Positions 22,675-32,701 of a DNA stretch of 64,000 nucleotides are shown here, in pieces. The notes beneath the pieces were generated by a model. That model worked only from the letters and a program-made list of their open reading frames with translations. It was not told the origin of the DNA and did not search any database. A program made the translations under genes and the position numbers. Numbering within the stretch: position 1 is the stretch's first letter; each line of letters opens with the position of its first letter. The stretch comes from Varanus komodoensis (lineage: Eukaryota; Chordata; Lepidosauria; Squamata; Varanidae), in contig NW_025336114.1 of the NCBI RefSeq assembly GCF_004798865.1, positions 2,965,160 to 3,029,159 of the forward strand. Direction: 5' to 3'.

Positions 22675-22878
22675 ACGTGGTATAGTGCAGTGGCCTGAAT
22701 GTTACACTGAGACTCAAGAGATGCAGGTTCTAGTCCCCACCCTGCCATGGTGGGTGGGGACTGGGTGACTTTGGACCAGTCACTGACTCCCAACAAAGGG
22801 TTGCTGTGAGAACAAAATGAAGAAGAGAGAAGGGCTCCTTGCAAGAGGAGACAGGATAGGATTAAAATGTAATAATAG
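22675..22878 (+). repeat. Squamate tRNA-derived SINE
   Basis: Contains 'gtggtatagtgcagtggcc', 'caggttctagtccccaccc', 'gactttggaccagtcactga' and 'gggttgctgtgagaacaaaa', then a tail 'ggctccttgcaagaggag'. It has the same architecture as the copy at 16052 and is moderately diverged. Confidence 0.75.
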
Positions 22879-23059
22879 ATAAGTATTTAAACATTCTTGC
22901 TCAGACTCTGGTAACTCAGAATGAGCACATCTGCCCAGGGTGTAATCCCTGTATGGAAGTACAAGAAAGCAGGCGAACAGGTGAAGAGATGCTAACCAAG
23001 AACTAAAAAGATAATTCACCCACATTAAAGACTCATAAGAAAAAGCTCAATGTGAAAAA

Positions 23060-23295
23060 TGGGTCACAATGCTAATTAGAGTGTTAAGAGTCAGGCAATA
23101 TGAGTTTCAGTCCCCACCCAGCCATGAAGTTCACCAGGTGACTTTGGACCAGTTGCAGACTCTCCTCTAACCTACCTCACTGGGGTTCTTGAGAATGAAA
23201 TGGAAAGAAGGGAGAGGAGAATTATGTAAGCTGCTCTGGGTTCCTTGCAGGAAAATGCAGATCATCAATGTGATTGATACATAAATAAATAAGAT
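23060..23295 (+). repeat. Squamate tRNA-derived SINE with (ATAA)n tail
   Basis: Shows 'gagtttcagtccccaccc', 'gactttggaccagttgcag', 'ctaacctacctcactggg', 'gtaagctgctctgggttcct' and ends 'gatacataaataaataag'. Same family as the neighbouring SINE at 22675. Confidence 0.75.
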
Positions 23296-24539
23296 TCAAA
23301 ACTAATTCAAATGAAGCAGGGTATCCAGTTTTGTTCCAGACAACCACAGAATCAATCATCTTTTTACTGGGTCTAATTAACTTATTATGAAGTCAGAAAC
23401 TGAACTCCTGCAAAGATCCAGAAGACACCACTTTTATTCTATGCAGGCACTAGAGTTTCAGCAGCTCTTTGAGTACAGGGATCCACTCCTTGTTATCCTG
23501 GCTTTCATAAATAGCTTTCTTTCCTCCAGTCACAACAGGGGGAACATTATAATTCACCTGCAGAAATGAGAGGATCTGCATGCCCTGCTGGAGGCTTTGT
23601 ATACCATGCTGGAGCTTTACAGCATAACAGGAGGACCCAGTGAAGCATGTTCCAACATTTGCCTCTTTCTAGAGGTTCCTGTTCTCATTTTTAACGATAT
23701 ATTCCCAGGGTAGGTAGTTAGAAATAGAGGAGGGAATGCTAGCAGAAGCCACATCTGAACACCAGTGTGCTTAGATTTGGCATCCTGAAGCTATTTGACA
23801 AAATAAAATAGGAAGTAAAGTGTAGGTAGTACATCTGAATGCAACACCACTGCTCAGGTCTCTGCACACATCATAGGACTCTAGGCTGGCATGCTATCCA
23901 TGGAAAAACCCCTCCTCCCATTCGCTCGCCTCTTGCAGTGACACAACACTTATTTACTATTCACATCACATACTCAGGCTGCTCATAAACCAATCCCATG
24001 CCCATTAGTTGTGTGGGTGGGTAGGACAGGCTGCTTAAAGAGCAAGCAAAAGCAACCAGCTCTGCACAATAAGGACAGGAGGACTGAGGCAGCTAAGCAT
24101 TAACTCTGCTCTGAAATCTGTCCTGGGCAACACAGCTGGAGTTTACCATTAGCAATACTAATACTTCCCCAGAAAATTGGGCAAATGGATATGCAGCTAC
24201 ATGTAGAAAAATTGGTCGAAAAAGTGGTCCAACAGCCACTTCTGTCATCAGGTTTTTTCAAAAGCCATGATAAGAAAATGGCTGTGGGTTAATTGCAAGT
24301 ACGGCCTGGTTGACACAAGCCTCTCTTCATATGGTCACATGCCTATACATACATAACTGTGGAGGAAAATTTAGCAATATGAGCAAGCTGTAATTTTTAG
24401 CTGTTCAAATGTCCCTGACCCTGTTCCTGTGCAAAAGAAGAGAGCTGAAGTTCTTTGGGAAAAGATAATCATTGAAATATCATGCCCACAGGCAGCAACA
24501 CTAATAGACAAAAAGATAGCCTATATTATGCAGAAGGGC

Positions 24540-24780
24540 TGCCTGGGCATGGCAGAATTGGTAGGTGTTTATTTTATTTGCTGCCGAAATTAATTCGATG
24601 TTGAAATAGTGCTGCAAATGGGTGGCATGGGAGCACTGCTCTGGAAATGTTTAATTTCATAGCAGAGGGATAATATCAGGGTCTGTCAAACTTGGGATAG
24701 AAGAGCTGGCAGAGATTTTGTTAAATGCAAAAAGAATCAGGACAGTAGGTTGCCTGGCCCAATTCCAACTAGGGTAATTC
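24540..24780. promoter_or_regulatory. Possible conserved noncoding block
   Basis: Repeat-free AT-balanced segment with 'ccgaaattaattcgatg' (paired homeodomain-like TAAT/ATTA core) and several short inverted motifs. No ORF. This is only a suggestion that the block deserves a conservation test. Confidence 0.2.
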
Positions 24781-25393
24781 CACGTTGCAAACATTAAACT
24801 GCTGTGACTGCAACTGGATACCAGATTCATTTTGGCCTACTGCCCTGGTATCACACTCAGTTTCATTCTACAGATCCAGATTTTGGCAAGCCCCTGAGCA
24901 GCAAGAGTGGCTTTCTTTCTCAAGATCACCCTCTAGGTCTATGGAGCTGCTGAACAAGCCTGTTCTTTTGGCTTCGTTAGCATCACTTCAGCAAGCCTGA
25001 GCTAGTTCCAATTATTGTTGCTTTGGTACCTTATAGAGCCTAAACACTGTATCATTAAATCCAGACAGCATCATAGCGCCAGAAGATTGGTAGTCTGACA
25101 GATCAGAAACAGAGCCTGGCACCCAAAAGACCATGAGTGGCTTGCGATCCATAAGCAGTCTTTCACTTCCATAACAAAATATTAAACAGATATGAGAAAT
25201 GTATGATAGAAACTATTTTTACCACCCCTTGGTAAAGACAAAGCTATGAGAGTCAAGGCTATGGTACTTTCCAATGAACAGCTCACTGAAGATAATAAGA
25301 TTAGTTTTATCCATGGAGCCACAACTGCCATGCATTTTGTAAAGACTCTCAGTGTGGTGGCAAGTATCAGCAGTAACATAACTAGCAGAAGTC

Positions 25394-25843
25394 TGTTACT
25401 GGAGCACCAAGACAAGGGATAATGGTTGGAGGATGTGGCAAGATGCGGTAAGGTCAGTGATGGCCTGGTGCAAGCAGAGATCAGATGCCAACGAGGCATG
25501 GCAGAACCAAATGCAAAAGGAAGGTCAGGGACAAGAAAGGTTTAGATACTTGGCAATGTGTGGCAGGACCAGAAGCAAATTTAAAAAAAAACAGGAAGGA
25601 ATTAAGGCAAGAATGAAGGAGTTGCAGGACTGGAGGCAGAAGCCAGATCAGGAATGTGAAGGAATCACTTAAACTTGTGCTGCTGCAGTGGGGCTAGGTA
25701 GGGCTGAGCAGCCTTTTATAGTTTCTCCTGTGGTATCCAGCTGGTTCTTATGATTGAGGTGGCTCTAATCCCTGCAAACACCCACAAGCTTGATACCAGT
25801 TCTACAAGTACTTGCTAGTTCAACCAAGCTGCCTACTCTAACA
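25394..25843 (-). mobile_element. Solo LTR (Ty3-like), nested in DIRS relic
   Basis: A 450-bp block whose ends are the inverted pair TGTTA/TAACA. Read on the minus strand it has a TATA-box-like CTATAAAAGG (plus 25712-25721) in the position expected for a U3 promoter. It separates the two recognisable RT pieces of the DIRS relic. There are no internal coding parts, so it is a solo LTR fossil. No clear target duplication is visible, and the family is a guess. Confidence 0.55.
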
Positions 25844-27665
25844 ACCCCCCAGAGGAAGCTGTACTATTTTGCAGATCTGGACAGCAAGACTGAACCCAAG
25901 GTCCCTGAATTGAAAGGGAGTGTCACCAACAGCAAATCTGAGGAATTGATGCAAGTCAGGGTGGACTGAAATATGCAGATAGGCATCTTTGAAGTCTATG
26001 GGAATGAACCAATCACCCTGCTGAAGGAGGGAGAGTATAAGCCAAAAAAGTTATCTTTTTGAATTTTCAGGGGCTACTGAAGGTGTTAAAATCATGAAAG
26101 TCCAGTATAGGACAGAAACTGCAAAATACATTGAACTTGATGCAATACCTGTTGGCAGTGATAGAGAGTACTTGTCTGATGTTATGGACAAGTAAGTATG
26201 GGAAAAGGGTGTCAGTCTATAGTGAGAAATGGAAATTTGGTAGAAGATTGTGCTATGATAGTCAAAGACAACAATTTATTTTGGTTAGTGGTCCTTCCAC
26301 AGTCAGGATGGCAATATTTGGACCACTGTTTAGAGTAGCAAGATGAAGAGAAGGAATCTTCAGGTGTCCTGCTGAGGTCTGGCTCAGTGCCAGTCTTGTA
26401 GTAACTGGCAGTGCCAATACAGAAGAGATCAAGAAAATTGGGTGGTTGATGCTTGAGGAACTATCTCCATCTTGCAGGCTGATTCTTTTATTTTTTGGAG
26501 TGTATTATCCATGAAGGTGCTGAAAAGTCCATTCCTACAGATAGGGAGGCCTTCTATCATGGACTTCAATCCTTAGTCTGTATATGCTGAGCAATGTGGA
26601 CCTGGTGATCCTTACAGTCATGGCAGGGTTCCTTGTGGTCCTCAGGAATGTGATCAAAAAGAGGAGTGACCCAGTCCCATAGGAATTGTAGATTGCCAAC
26701 TACCAAGCCTGTCAAGTATATTTACAGACAATGACATTGGGGTTTTATCTCTCCATGTCCATGGAAACAAATGTGCCCTGCACTTAGACTTTGCTTCTAA
26801 TGTCTCTATGATAATGAAAATAGGCACAGGGTGTCTAAACTGGAAGGGGTAATCATTTACCTGAACTCCGTAAGGGTTTTCAATTTTATGAAACATTGGT
26901 ATGGGAGTGGTAGGCTTTGTCCATGACTGTTTTATTGCCAATGTGCCAGTGAAGACTCCTTAACAGATGTCCAGGTGTCTGACGTTTGAGTAACCAGTGG
27001 GGCTGAGTTGGGTGGATTGCCTCAGGAGCCCCACAGGCAAAGGTATCTGGGGAGATGCAGGAATTTGTTATACAGGTGTAATAGAGTGTTAGAAGGTTTA
27101 GAGACTGCGTGCGATGGTACATGTCTGGAAACTTCTAGCTACAAGTGTTGTTGTCCGTACTGATATTAGGTGGTTTTGATAAGATGGTAACGGTTGTATC
27201 TCCTGAGTGGCCAGTGAGCTTCATGATAATATGAAGGGGAACACTAGTGAAAGTAACAGACAGCTATCCTTGGGCAAGCCATAACTGTCATTAAAGAAGA
27301 ATTCTGAGGATGCAGAACAAGTTGGCAAAGGTCATTGGTACAAAAGGGATTAGTATCTGTGGGGAGACTGGTGGAGTGGTAGCATTCTGGTGAGAAATGC
27401 TGTGGAGATTAACCACCAGAGATATAACCAAGGCGCTAAAGACCATTCCATGAATTATATCCATCAATGATGTGACACTTTCCTAGTAATGGCTTAGGAG
27501 GGCACAAGAAGGGCTATGAATCTTGGTAGGTAAGTTGTAGCCAGTTCAATAATGAACTTGATTCAACAATTTGACTTCCAGGGTACTTTAATCAGGATTT
27601 TATATATTTGTTTCATTCAGTTTTGACCATTTTATTTATTTATTTATTTATTAAAACATTTTTAT

Positions 27666-27696
27666 GCCGCCCCATTCGCCGAAGCCTCGGGGCGGC
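27666..27696 (-). other. L2 3'-terminal hairpin
   Basis: An 8-bp perfect stem gccgcccc/ggggcggc encloses a 15-nt loop just before the A/T-rich tail. Equivalent hairpins occur in other copies here (17967-17995 best). In related LINEs such 3' stem-loops are recognised by the element's reverse transcriptase; here that role is inferred. Confidence 0.7.
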
Positions 27697-27797
27697 TTAC
27701 AACATAGATAAAACAAGTTAAAATCCATATAAAATAATCTTAATTAAAACTCACATTATAAAATAAGCCGCCCTGGCCAGATAAAATTCAATTGTAT

Positions 27798-30700
27798 TTA
27801 GCATTTAAAATGTTGCTTAAATAAAAAGGTCTTAGCCTGGCGCCGAAAAACAAATAACGACGGCGCCAGGCGGACCTCTCTGGGGAGCGCATTCCATAAC
27901 TTAGGCGCCACCGCTGAGAAAGCCCTTCTCCGAGTAACCACCCTCCTAATTTCTCTCACGGAGGGCTCCCGGAGAAGGGCCTCTCCCGCCGATCTCAGGG
28001 GGCGACTGGGCAAATATGGATGTAAGCGCTCCTTCAGGTAACCAGGACCCAAGCCGTTTAGGGCTTTATAGGTCATTACCAACACCTTGAATTGGGCCCG
28101 GACTTCAATGGGGAGCCAGTGAAGCTGACGGAGAACTGGCGTCATGTGAACATAACGTCCAGTCCCCGTCAGCAGCCTGGCAGCTCTATTCTGAACCAAT
28201 TGAAGTATCCGGACCGTCTTCAAGGGAAGCCCCACGTAGAGCGCGTTACAGAAGTCAAGACGGGAAGTCACCAGCGCATGAGTCACTGTTGCAAGGCAGT
28301 CGTACTCCAGGTAGGGGCGCAGCTGATGAATCAGCCGAAGCTGGAGGAAAGCGCTCCTCGCCGCTGTTGTCACCTGAGCTTCAAGTGAAAGCTCCGGGTC
28401 GAGGAGCACTCCCAAGCTGCGGACCTTGTCCCTAGGAGGGAGTGCAACCCCATTCAGGACAAGGTTCAGGTCACCTTCTCTGAAGCCCGAACCGCCAACC
28501 AACAGGACCTCCGTCTTGTCTGGATTGAGCTTCAGTTTATTGGCCCTCATCCAGCCCATTACCTCGGCCAGGCACCGGTTCAGTACAGCCACTGCCTCAC
28601 CTGGATTGGTGGAAAACGAGAGGTAGAGCTGGGTATCATCAGCATACTGATGGGTCCGCAGCCCACACCTCCTGATGACCTCTCCCAGCGGTTTCATGTA
28701 GATATTGAACAGTAAAGGGGACAAAATGGAACCCTGCGGTACCCCATGGCAAAGCTGCCATGGCGCAGAGCCATAGTCCCCCAACACCACCTTCTGGAAT
28801 CGGTCGTTGAGATAGGAGCGGAACCACCGCAAAGCGGTGCCTCCGACCCCCAATCCCGCCAGCCTATCCAGAAGGATACCATGGTCGATGGTATCGAAAG
28901 CCGCTGAGAGGTCCAGGAGAACCAACAGGGACGCACTCCCCCTGTCCTTCTCCCTGCACAGGTCATCGTACAGGGCGACCAAGGCAGATTCAGTACCGTA
29001 CCCGGGTCTGAAGCCGGACTGAAATGGGTCCAGATAATCAGTTTCATCCAAGAGTGCTTGGAGTTGTCCCGCCACCACTCGCTCTAACACCTTGCCCAGA
29101 AACGGGATGTTGGCCACTGGTCTATAGTTAGCGGCCATCCCTGGATCCAGTGACGCCTTCTTCAGGACCGGTCGGACTACCGCCTCCTTTAAAGGGGCAG
29201 GCACCCGACCCTCCCTCAGAGAAGCGTTAACCACTTCCAAGATCCAGGTTCCAATCCCGTGCTTGGAATCCTTTATTAACCAAGACGGGCAAGGGTCCAG
29301 AAGGCAAGTGGTAGGACGTACTCGTCCAAGCACCTTGTCCACATCATCGGGCCGCAATAACTGAAATTCATCCAATAATTCTGGACCAGACGGCAGCGTT
29401 GGTGTCTCCCTTAAAACCTCTGAATCAATAGTGGAATCCAGCTCGTGACGAATCTGAGCGATTTTCTCCCTAAAATGCTCGGCAAAGTCGTCACAGCGGG
29501 CCTTTGAGGGTGGAGTCAGCTCTTCCTTTGGCCCTGGGTGAACCAGGCCTTGCACCACTCGAAAGAGCTCCGCCGGACGGCATTGTGAGGAGGCAATGGA
29601 AGCGGAGAAGTGTCTCTTTTTCGCCGCCCTCACCGCCACAGCATAGGCCCGATAGTGGGCTCTTAAGTGTGTTCGGTCAGATTCATCACGTGATTTCCTC
29701 CACCTACGCTCTAGTCGTCTCCCAACCTGCTTCATTGCCCTCAATTCTGGAGTGTACCAAGGGGAAGAGCGGGCTCTGCCCGGTGGGAGAGGACGCTTAG
29801 GAGCGATCGTGTCTACAGCCCTGGTCATCTCCCCATTCCACAGTTCAACCAGAGCCTCGACAGGAGCACCCGTCTTGTCAGCCGGAAACTCCCCCAGAGC
29901 CTTCAGGAATCCTTCCGGATCCATCCGGCTCCGGGGGCGGACCCACACAATCGGGTCTGCACCCTTACAGAGGGAGATGTCGCTCTCGAGCACAAACCTC
30001 ACTAGGAAGTGATCTGACCATGACAGGGGAGTCAAGCATAAATTCCTCACCCTCAGACCACCCTCTTCCTGCCCCGTCGAGAAAACCAGGTCCAGAGTGT
30101 GTCCACGTTCATGGGTCGGGCCGGTGACATGTTGAGACAGCCCCATGGCCGTCATGGAAGCCATGAAGTCCTGAGCCGCCCTGGTCAAACTAGCCTCGGC
30201 ATGGATATTGAAGTCCCCCAGGACCAGCATCCTGGGGGTCCTCAACACCAGGTCCGAGACCGTTTCCGTCAGCTCAGGCAGGGAGACTGTTGGGCAGAAG
30301 GGTGCACGGTACACCAACAGAATCCCCAATCTGTCTCGGTCGCCCAACACCAAGTAGAGACACTCCAGCCCTGGTCTCGAAGGGACAGGAAGTCCCGTGA
30401 GAGTGATGGAGGCCCGGTAAACCAAAGCGACCCCCCCTCCCCTCCCCTCCGGCCGTGAACAGTGCTGGACCAGATACCCGGGCGGGCACAATTGAGAGAG
30501 GGCAACATCCCCCCCCTCTCCCGCCCAGGTCTCCGTTATACAGGCCAGGTCGGCCCCCTCATCCACAATCAAGTCATGGATGAGGGCAGATTTGTTATTG
30601 GCCGACCTGGCATTAAACAACAGCACCGTCAGGCCCGAGGGGCGACTGACAAGACTCCCTGGCACCTTCTGGCTGGGAGCAAAACCAGAAGTAGGGACAG

Positions 30701-30845
30701 GTGTCAGCCATCTGTCCCTCCTTCTTCTATGCGGACACGTTAAGCCCCCACCGCTATTACGTCCATTGCCCATCACCACACCAATGGCGGCGCCAGTGCG
30801 CTCCCCAGGAAACTCAGGCGGCAACATGGCCAGGGACAACTCCAT
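27798..30845 (-). CDS. L2 LINE ORF2-type endonuclease/reverse transcriptase
   Basis: 1015 codons, uninterrupted. An in-frame TAA lies 9 nt upstream of the first ATG, fixing the start. Residues ~72-290 are an apurinic-type endonuclease: LLFNARS (75-81), ITETW (103-107), GDFNIHAE (210-217) and SWSDH (275-279) carry the expected Asn, Glu, Asp/Asn and Asp/His. Residues ~550-745 are the reverse transcriptase: NYRPVANIPFLGKVLERV (573-590), FQSGFRP (608-614), DLSAAFDTIDH (645-655), GVPQGSILSP (701-710) and YADDTQLYL (734-742). The C-terminal part includes RLDFCNALYVGLP and WNALPREVR, typical of L2. It nicks target DNA and copies the element RNA. All catalytic residues checked are present, so the protein could be functional. 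Confidence 0.93.
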   Translation of the reverse strand: MELSLAMLPPEFPGERTGAAIGVVMGNGRNSGGGLTCPHRRRRDRWLTPVPTSGFAPSQKVPGSLVSRPSGLTVLLFNARSANNKSALIHDLIVDEGADLACITETWAGEGGDVALSQLCPPGYLVQHCSRPEGRGGGVALVYRASITLTGLPVPSRPGLECLYLVLGDRDRLGILLVYRAPFCPTVSLPELTETVSDLVLRTPRMLVLGDFNIHAEASLTRAAQDFMASMTAMGLSQHVTGPTHERGHTLDLVFSTGQEEGGLRVRNLCLTPLSWSDHFLVRFVLESDISLCKGADPIVWVRPRSRMDPEGFLKALGEFPADKTGAPVEALVELWNGEMTRAVDTIAPKRPLPPGRARSSPWYTPELRAMKQVGRRLERRWRKSRDESDRTHLRAHYRAYAVAVRAAKKRHFSASIASSQCRPAELFRVVQGLVHPGPKEELTPPSKARCDDFAEHFREKIAQIRHELDSTIDSEVLRETPTLPSGPELLDEFQLLRPDDVDKVLGRVRPTTCLLDPCPSWLIKDSKHGIGTWILEVVNASLREGRVPAPLKEAVVRPVLKKASLDPGMAANYRPVANIPFLGKVLERVVAGQLQALLDETDYLDPFQSGFRPGYGTESALVALYDDLCREKDRGSASLLVLLDLSAAFDTIDHGILLDRLAGLGVGGTALRWFRSYLNDRFQKVVLGDYGSAPWQLCHGVPQGSILSPLLFNIYMKPLGEVIRRCGLRTHQYADDTQLYLSFSTNPGEAVAVLNRCLAEVMGWMRANKLKLNPDKTEVLLVGGSGFREGDLNLVLNGVALPPRDKVRSLGVLLDPELSLEAQVTTAARSAFLQLRLIHQLRPYLEYDCLATVTHALVTSRLDFCNALYVGLPLKTVRILQLVQNRAARLLTGTGRYVHMTPVLRQLHWLPIEVRAQFKVLVMTYKALNGLGPGYLKERLHPYLPSRPLRSAGEALLREPSVREIRRVVTRRRAFSAVAPKLWNALPREVRLAPSLFVFRRQAKTFLFKQHFKC

Positions 30846-31137
30846 AAAAACAAGTTAAAACACTTTAAAATTATAAAACATTTAAAATTGGCCGTTCAAC
30901 AGAAGGGACTGCCACAACAAAAGAGCAAGTCCCCTGGCCAGCCTAGCCCCCCCCGAACAGCCCCCCCAAATGGCGGCAAACCGCCCTTTGGCCGACGCCC
31001 TTTGGCCGCCGGCCCCGGCCGCTGCTGGTGCTTTGTAGCCGCCGGCCGCCCGACGCCCCACCCCGTCCGGGCACACCTGCCACGTGTGCAGGGGCGTGGC
31101 AGGGCAGTCAGGTAGCGGCGGAGTCGGCGGCGCGGCG

Positions 31138-31260
31138 CGGTCTTCGTGCGGTCTTCGGGCGCGTGCGCGGCGTGGTCTTCGGGCGCGTGCGCGGCGTGGT
31201 CTTCGGGCGCGTGCGCGGCGCGGTCTTTGGGCGCGTGCGCGGCGCGGTCTTTGGGCGCGG
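31138..31260. repeat. 24-bp minisatellite in L2 5' unit 1
   Basis: Four near-identical copies of a 24-bp unit built on ggtcttygggcgcgtgcgcg plus gcgy, followed by a partial one. The second unit (about 31452-31510) has two copies, which accounts exactly for the 48-bp length difference between the two units. Confidence 0.85.
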
Positions 31261-31451
31261 TGCGGTTCTCGGGCGCGGGCGCGGTCTCCTGCCAGGTGTT
31301 GTTCCTCCTGCCGGCGCTCCCCCCTGCAGCACTTTGTAGCCGCCGGCCACCCGACGCCCCACCCCGTCCGGGCACACCTGCCACGTGTGCAGGGGCGTGG
31401 CAGGGCAGTCAGGTAGCGGCGGAGCCGGCGGCGCGGTGCAGTCTTCACGCG

Positions 31452-31510
31452 GTCTTCGGGCGCGTGCGCGGCGCGGTCTTTGGGCGCGTGCGCGGCGCGG
31501 TCTTTGGGCG
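31452..31510. repeat. 24-bp minisatellite in L2 5' unit 2
   Basis: Two copies of the same 24-bp CpG-rich unit as in 31138-31260, followed by the same partial unit (tttgggcgcggtg). Confidence 0.85.
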
Positions 31511-31588
31511 CGGTGTGGTTCTCGGGCGCGGGCGCGGTCTCCTGCCAGGTGTTGTTCCTCCCGCCGGCGCTCCCCCCTGCGGCGCTTT

Positions 31589-31640
31589 ATAGCTCTAAAA
31601 GGCTCTAAAAGGCTCTACCATAGGCTCTAAAAGGCTAGCC
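31589..31640. repeat. Short direct repeats at the L2 5' border
   Basis: GGCTCTAAAA or a close variant occurs three to four times in about 50 bp where the GC-rich L2 region ends. It may mark the true 5' end of the L2 or a target-region slippage product. Confidence 0.5.
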
Positions 31641-32329
31641 TTGAATCATTGGGCAAGGGAGACAGCTAGAAGTACCAGTACCGGATTACTGGGTGCCATC
31701 AAGGGAGCTGACTGTGGCCATGCTCTCCATAACAATGATAGAGGAAGCAGGTGACCTTTTGCAAATAGTGGATGAAGCAGTATGCAAAGGTCTATTTGGT
31801 GCAACTTGACTCCACTGCCTTTTGATCCCAGAGGAGAACATGGAGGTGGTCTGACCTACTCCTCCTGGCCTTCTTAGTGAAAGCTTTGCAATGGGAGCAA
31901 GAGTCTGCCCTGAGAGCTCCTCCGTGGTACAAAAGACACTCAGAAAGCCTGTCTGATGAGGGAAATTTCCTGCCGAAGTGAGAGCACTTTTTGAAGAAGG
32001 CCTTGAAAGTTCTGGCTTGAGGTTGAGCGCTGATGCCTGTCACTGCGGCAGAAAAGGAAGAACTGAGACAGAGTCAGAAGCCTCCACCTTGAGGGTGTGG
32101 AGAGAAGGAGCAGGGCTCTGCTTAGCACTAGAACATTCCAGACACTGACACAGATGCATAAAAACCATATGCGTGAGTCACAGAGGCCACAAAGAAGAAT
32201 CTATGGAAACACATTAAGTGTTTTCTATATACACTGATGAGCCACTGAGACATTCACTATGGTTCTGGAATTCCTTGCTGTTTGAAATGAAAAGGATGGC
32301 ATGGCCATGTTTTTTCACCACAACAAAGG

Positions 32330-32515
32330 GCTCTTTCATGGTGCAGTGGCTAGTGGACGAAAGCAGACAAACAAAATCTCGGTTGGCCAAGAGATTCACC
32401 AGAAGAGGCTTGAAGAAGTCACTCTTCCTCAGCCTAACTTACCTCGTTGGCTTTTTGTCATACCAAAATACTTCTCAGAACTCTTGGAAAGAAGTTAGAA
32501 TACAGATGCAATAAA
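32330..32515 (+). repeat. Very decayed SINE candidate
   Basis: Contains 'catggtgcagtggctagtgg' near the left and 'cagcctaacttacctcgttg' in the middle, then 'gcaataaataaatg' at the end, the block order of the squamate SINE. Strongly diverged and only tentative. Lies just downstream (in transcription) of exon 32543-32701. Confidence 0.35.
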
Positions 32516-32542
32516 TAAATGTACCTGAAAGCTGAAACCTAC

Positions 32543-32701
32543 CTCTCTCAGTTTGTCCATCTCGTTCTGCAGTACCTGCTTAGCCAATTCGCTCTCGATG
32601 AGCCGCTGGCGTAAGTCCTCATTCTCTTCTTCCAGTTTAATGCGTTTTTTCTCCACAGCTTCAAGTTCATTATGGAGCCGCACAGAGATATCTTTGGCAA
32701 C
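32543..32701 (-). CDS. MTCL1: MTCL1 coding exon ([10 protein letters not shown]...EMDKLRE)
   Basis: 159 nt, 53 codons, phase 0. Acceptor TCTGCAG before GTT GCC AAA; donor GAGAGAG then GTAGGT. The peptide [20 protein letters not shown], then [20 protein letters not shown] and [13 protein letters not shown], follows mammalian VSKDISMRLHKELEVVEKKR closely. It is a classic long coiled coil with leucines and acidic/basic heptads, joining the exons at 41187 and 16809. Confidence 0.95.

Larger units (their letters stand above)
27630..31590 (-). mobile_element. Near-full-length L2 LINE, apparently young
   Basis: A minus-strand element of about 4 kb. From its 5' end (right): a GC-rich untranslated region with two tandem units (31031-31584), a single long ORF (27798-30845), a 3' UTR with the hairpin gccgcccc/ggggcggc at 27666-27696, and a (TAAA)n-type tail at 27630-27655. 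The uninterrupted 1015-codon ORF and sharp repeat units indicate recent insertion. It is on the same strand as MTCL1 and sits inside the DIRS relic. No convincing target-site duplication is seen, which is common for L2. Confidence 0.88.
30846..31590 (-). promoter_or_regulatory. L2 5' UTR, CpG-rich, with tandem promoter-like units
   Basis: Very GC- and CpG-rich DNA directly upstream of the L2 ORF, in contrast to the AT-rich surroundings. It contains two long direct repeats, 31031-31331 (301 bp) and 31332-31584 (253 bp), each starting 'ctttgtagccgccggcc'-like and ending '...ctcccccctgc(a/g)gc'. Tandem 5' monomers that act as internal promoters are known in mouse L1; the same role is inferred here. 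ORFs up to 188 codons in this region come from base composition and are not accepted as genes. Confidence 0.7.
25100..32150 (-). mobile_element. DIRS-like retroelement relic, broken, with nested insertions
   Basis: An old, heavily broken fossil. The minus strand retains short recognisable pieces of a DIRS-type reverse transcriptase: a GDW...DAYLHISVHP region near 25960-26060 and an FTKCMAVVA region near 25310-25360. To the right of the L2 LINE (about 31790-32050) lies a segment with a Cys/Arg-rich gag-like motif (CSHCKAFTKKAR). Both look like parts of a DIRS (tyrosine-recombinase retrotransposon, LTR kin). A solo LTR and a young L2 are inserted in it. The outer ends are uncertain and the sequence at 26100-27600 is assigned by position only. 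It has many breaks and no intact ORF. Confidence 0.55.
16872..32542 (-). other. MTCL1 intron (16872-32542)
   Basis: Fifteen-kilobase intron containing L2, CR1 and SINE fragments, an assembly gap, possible conserved noncoding blocks and the nested DIRS/LTR/L2 complex described separately. A 130-codon minus-strand ORF at 20210-20599 has no recognised similarity. Otherwise 18050-19000, 20040-22440 and 23300-25100 show no repeat or gene that I recognise. Confidence 0.7.

Noticed and set aside
30882-31592. Several overlapping ORFs of 75-188 codons on both strands
   Set aside because: They lie in CpG-rich tandem repeats of the L2 5' region and encode low-complexity Arg/Ala/Gly/Pro text in multiple frames at once, which reflects base composition.
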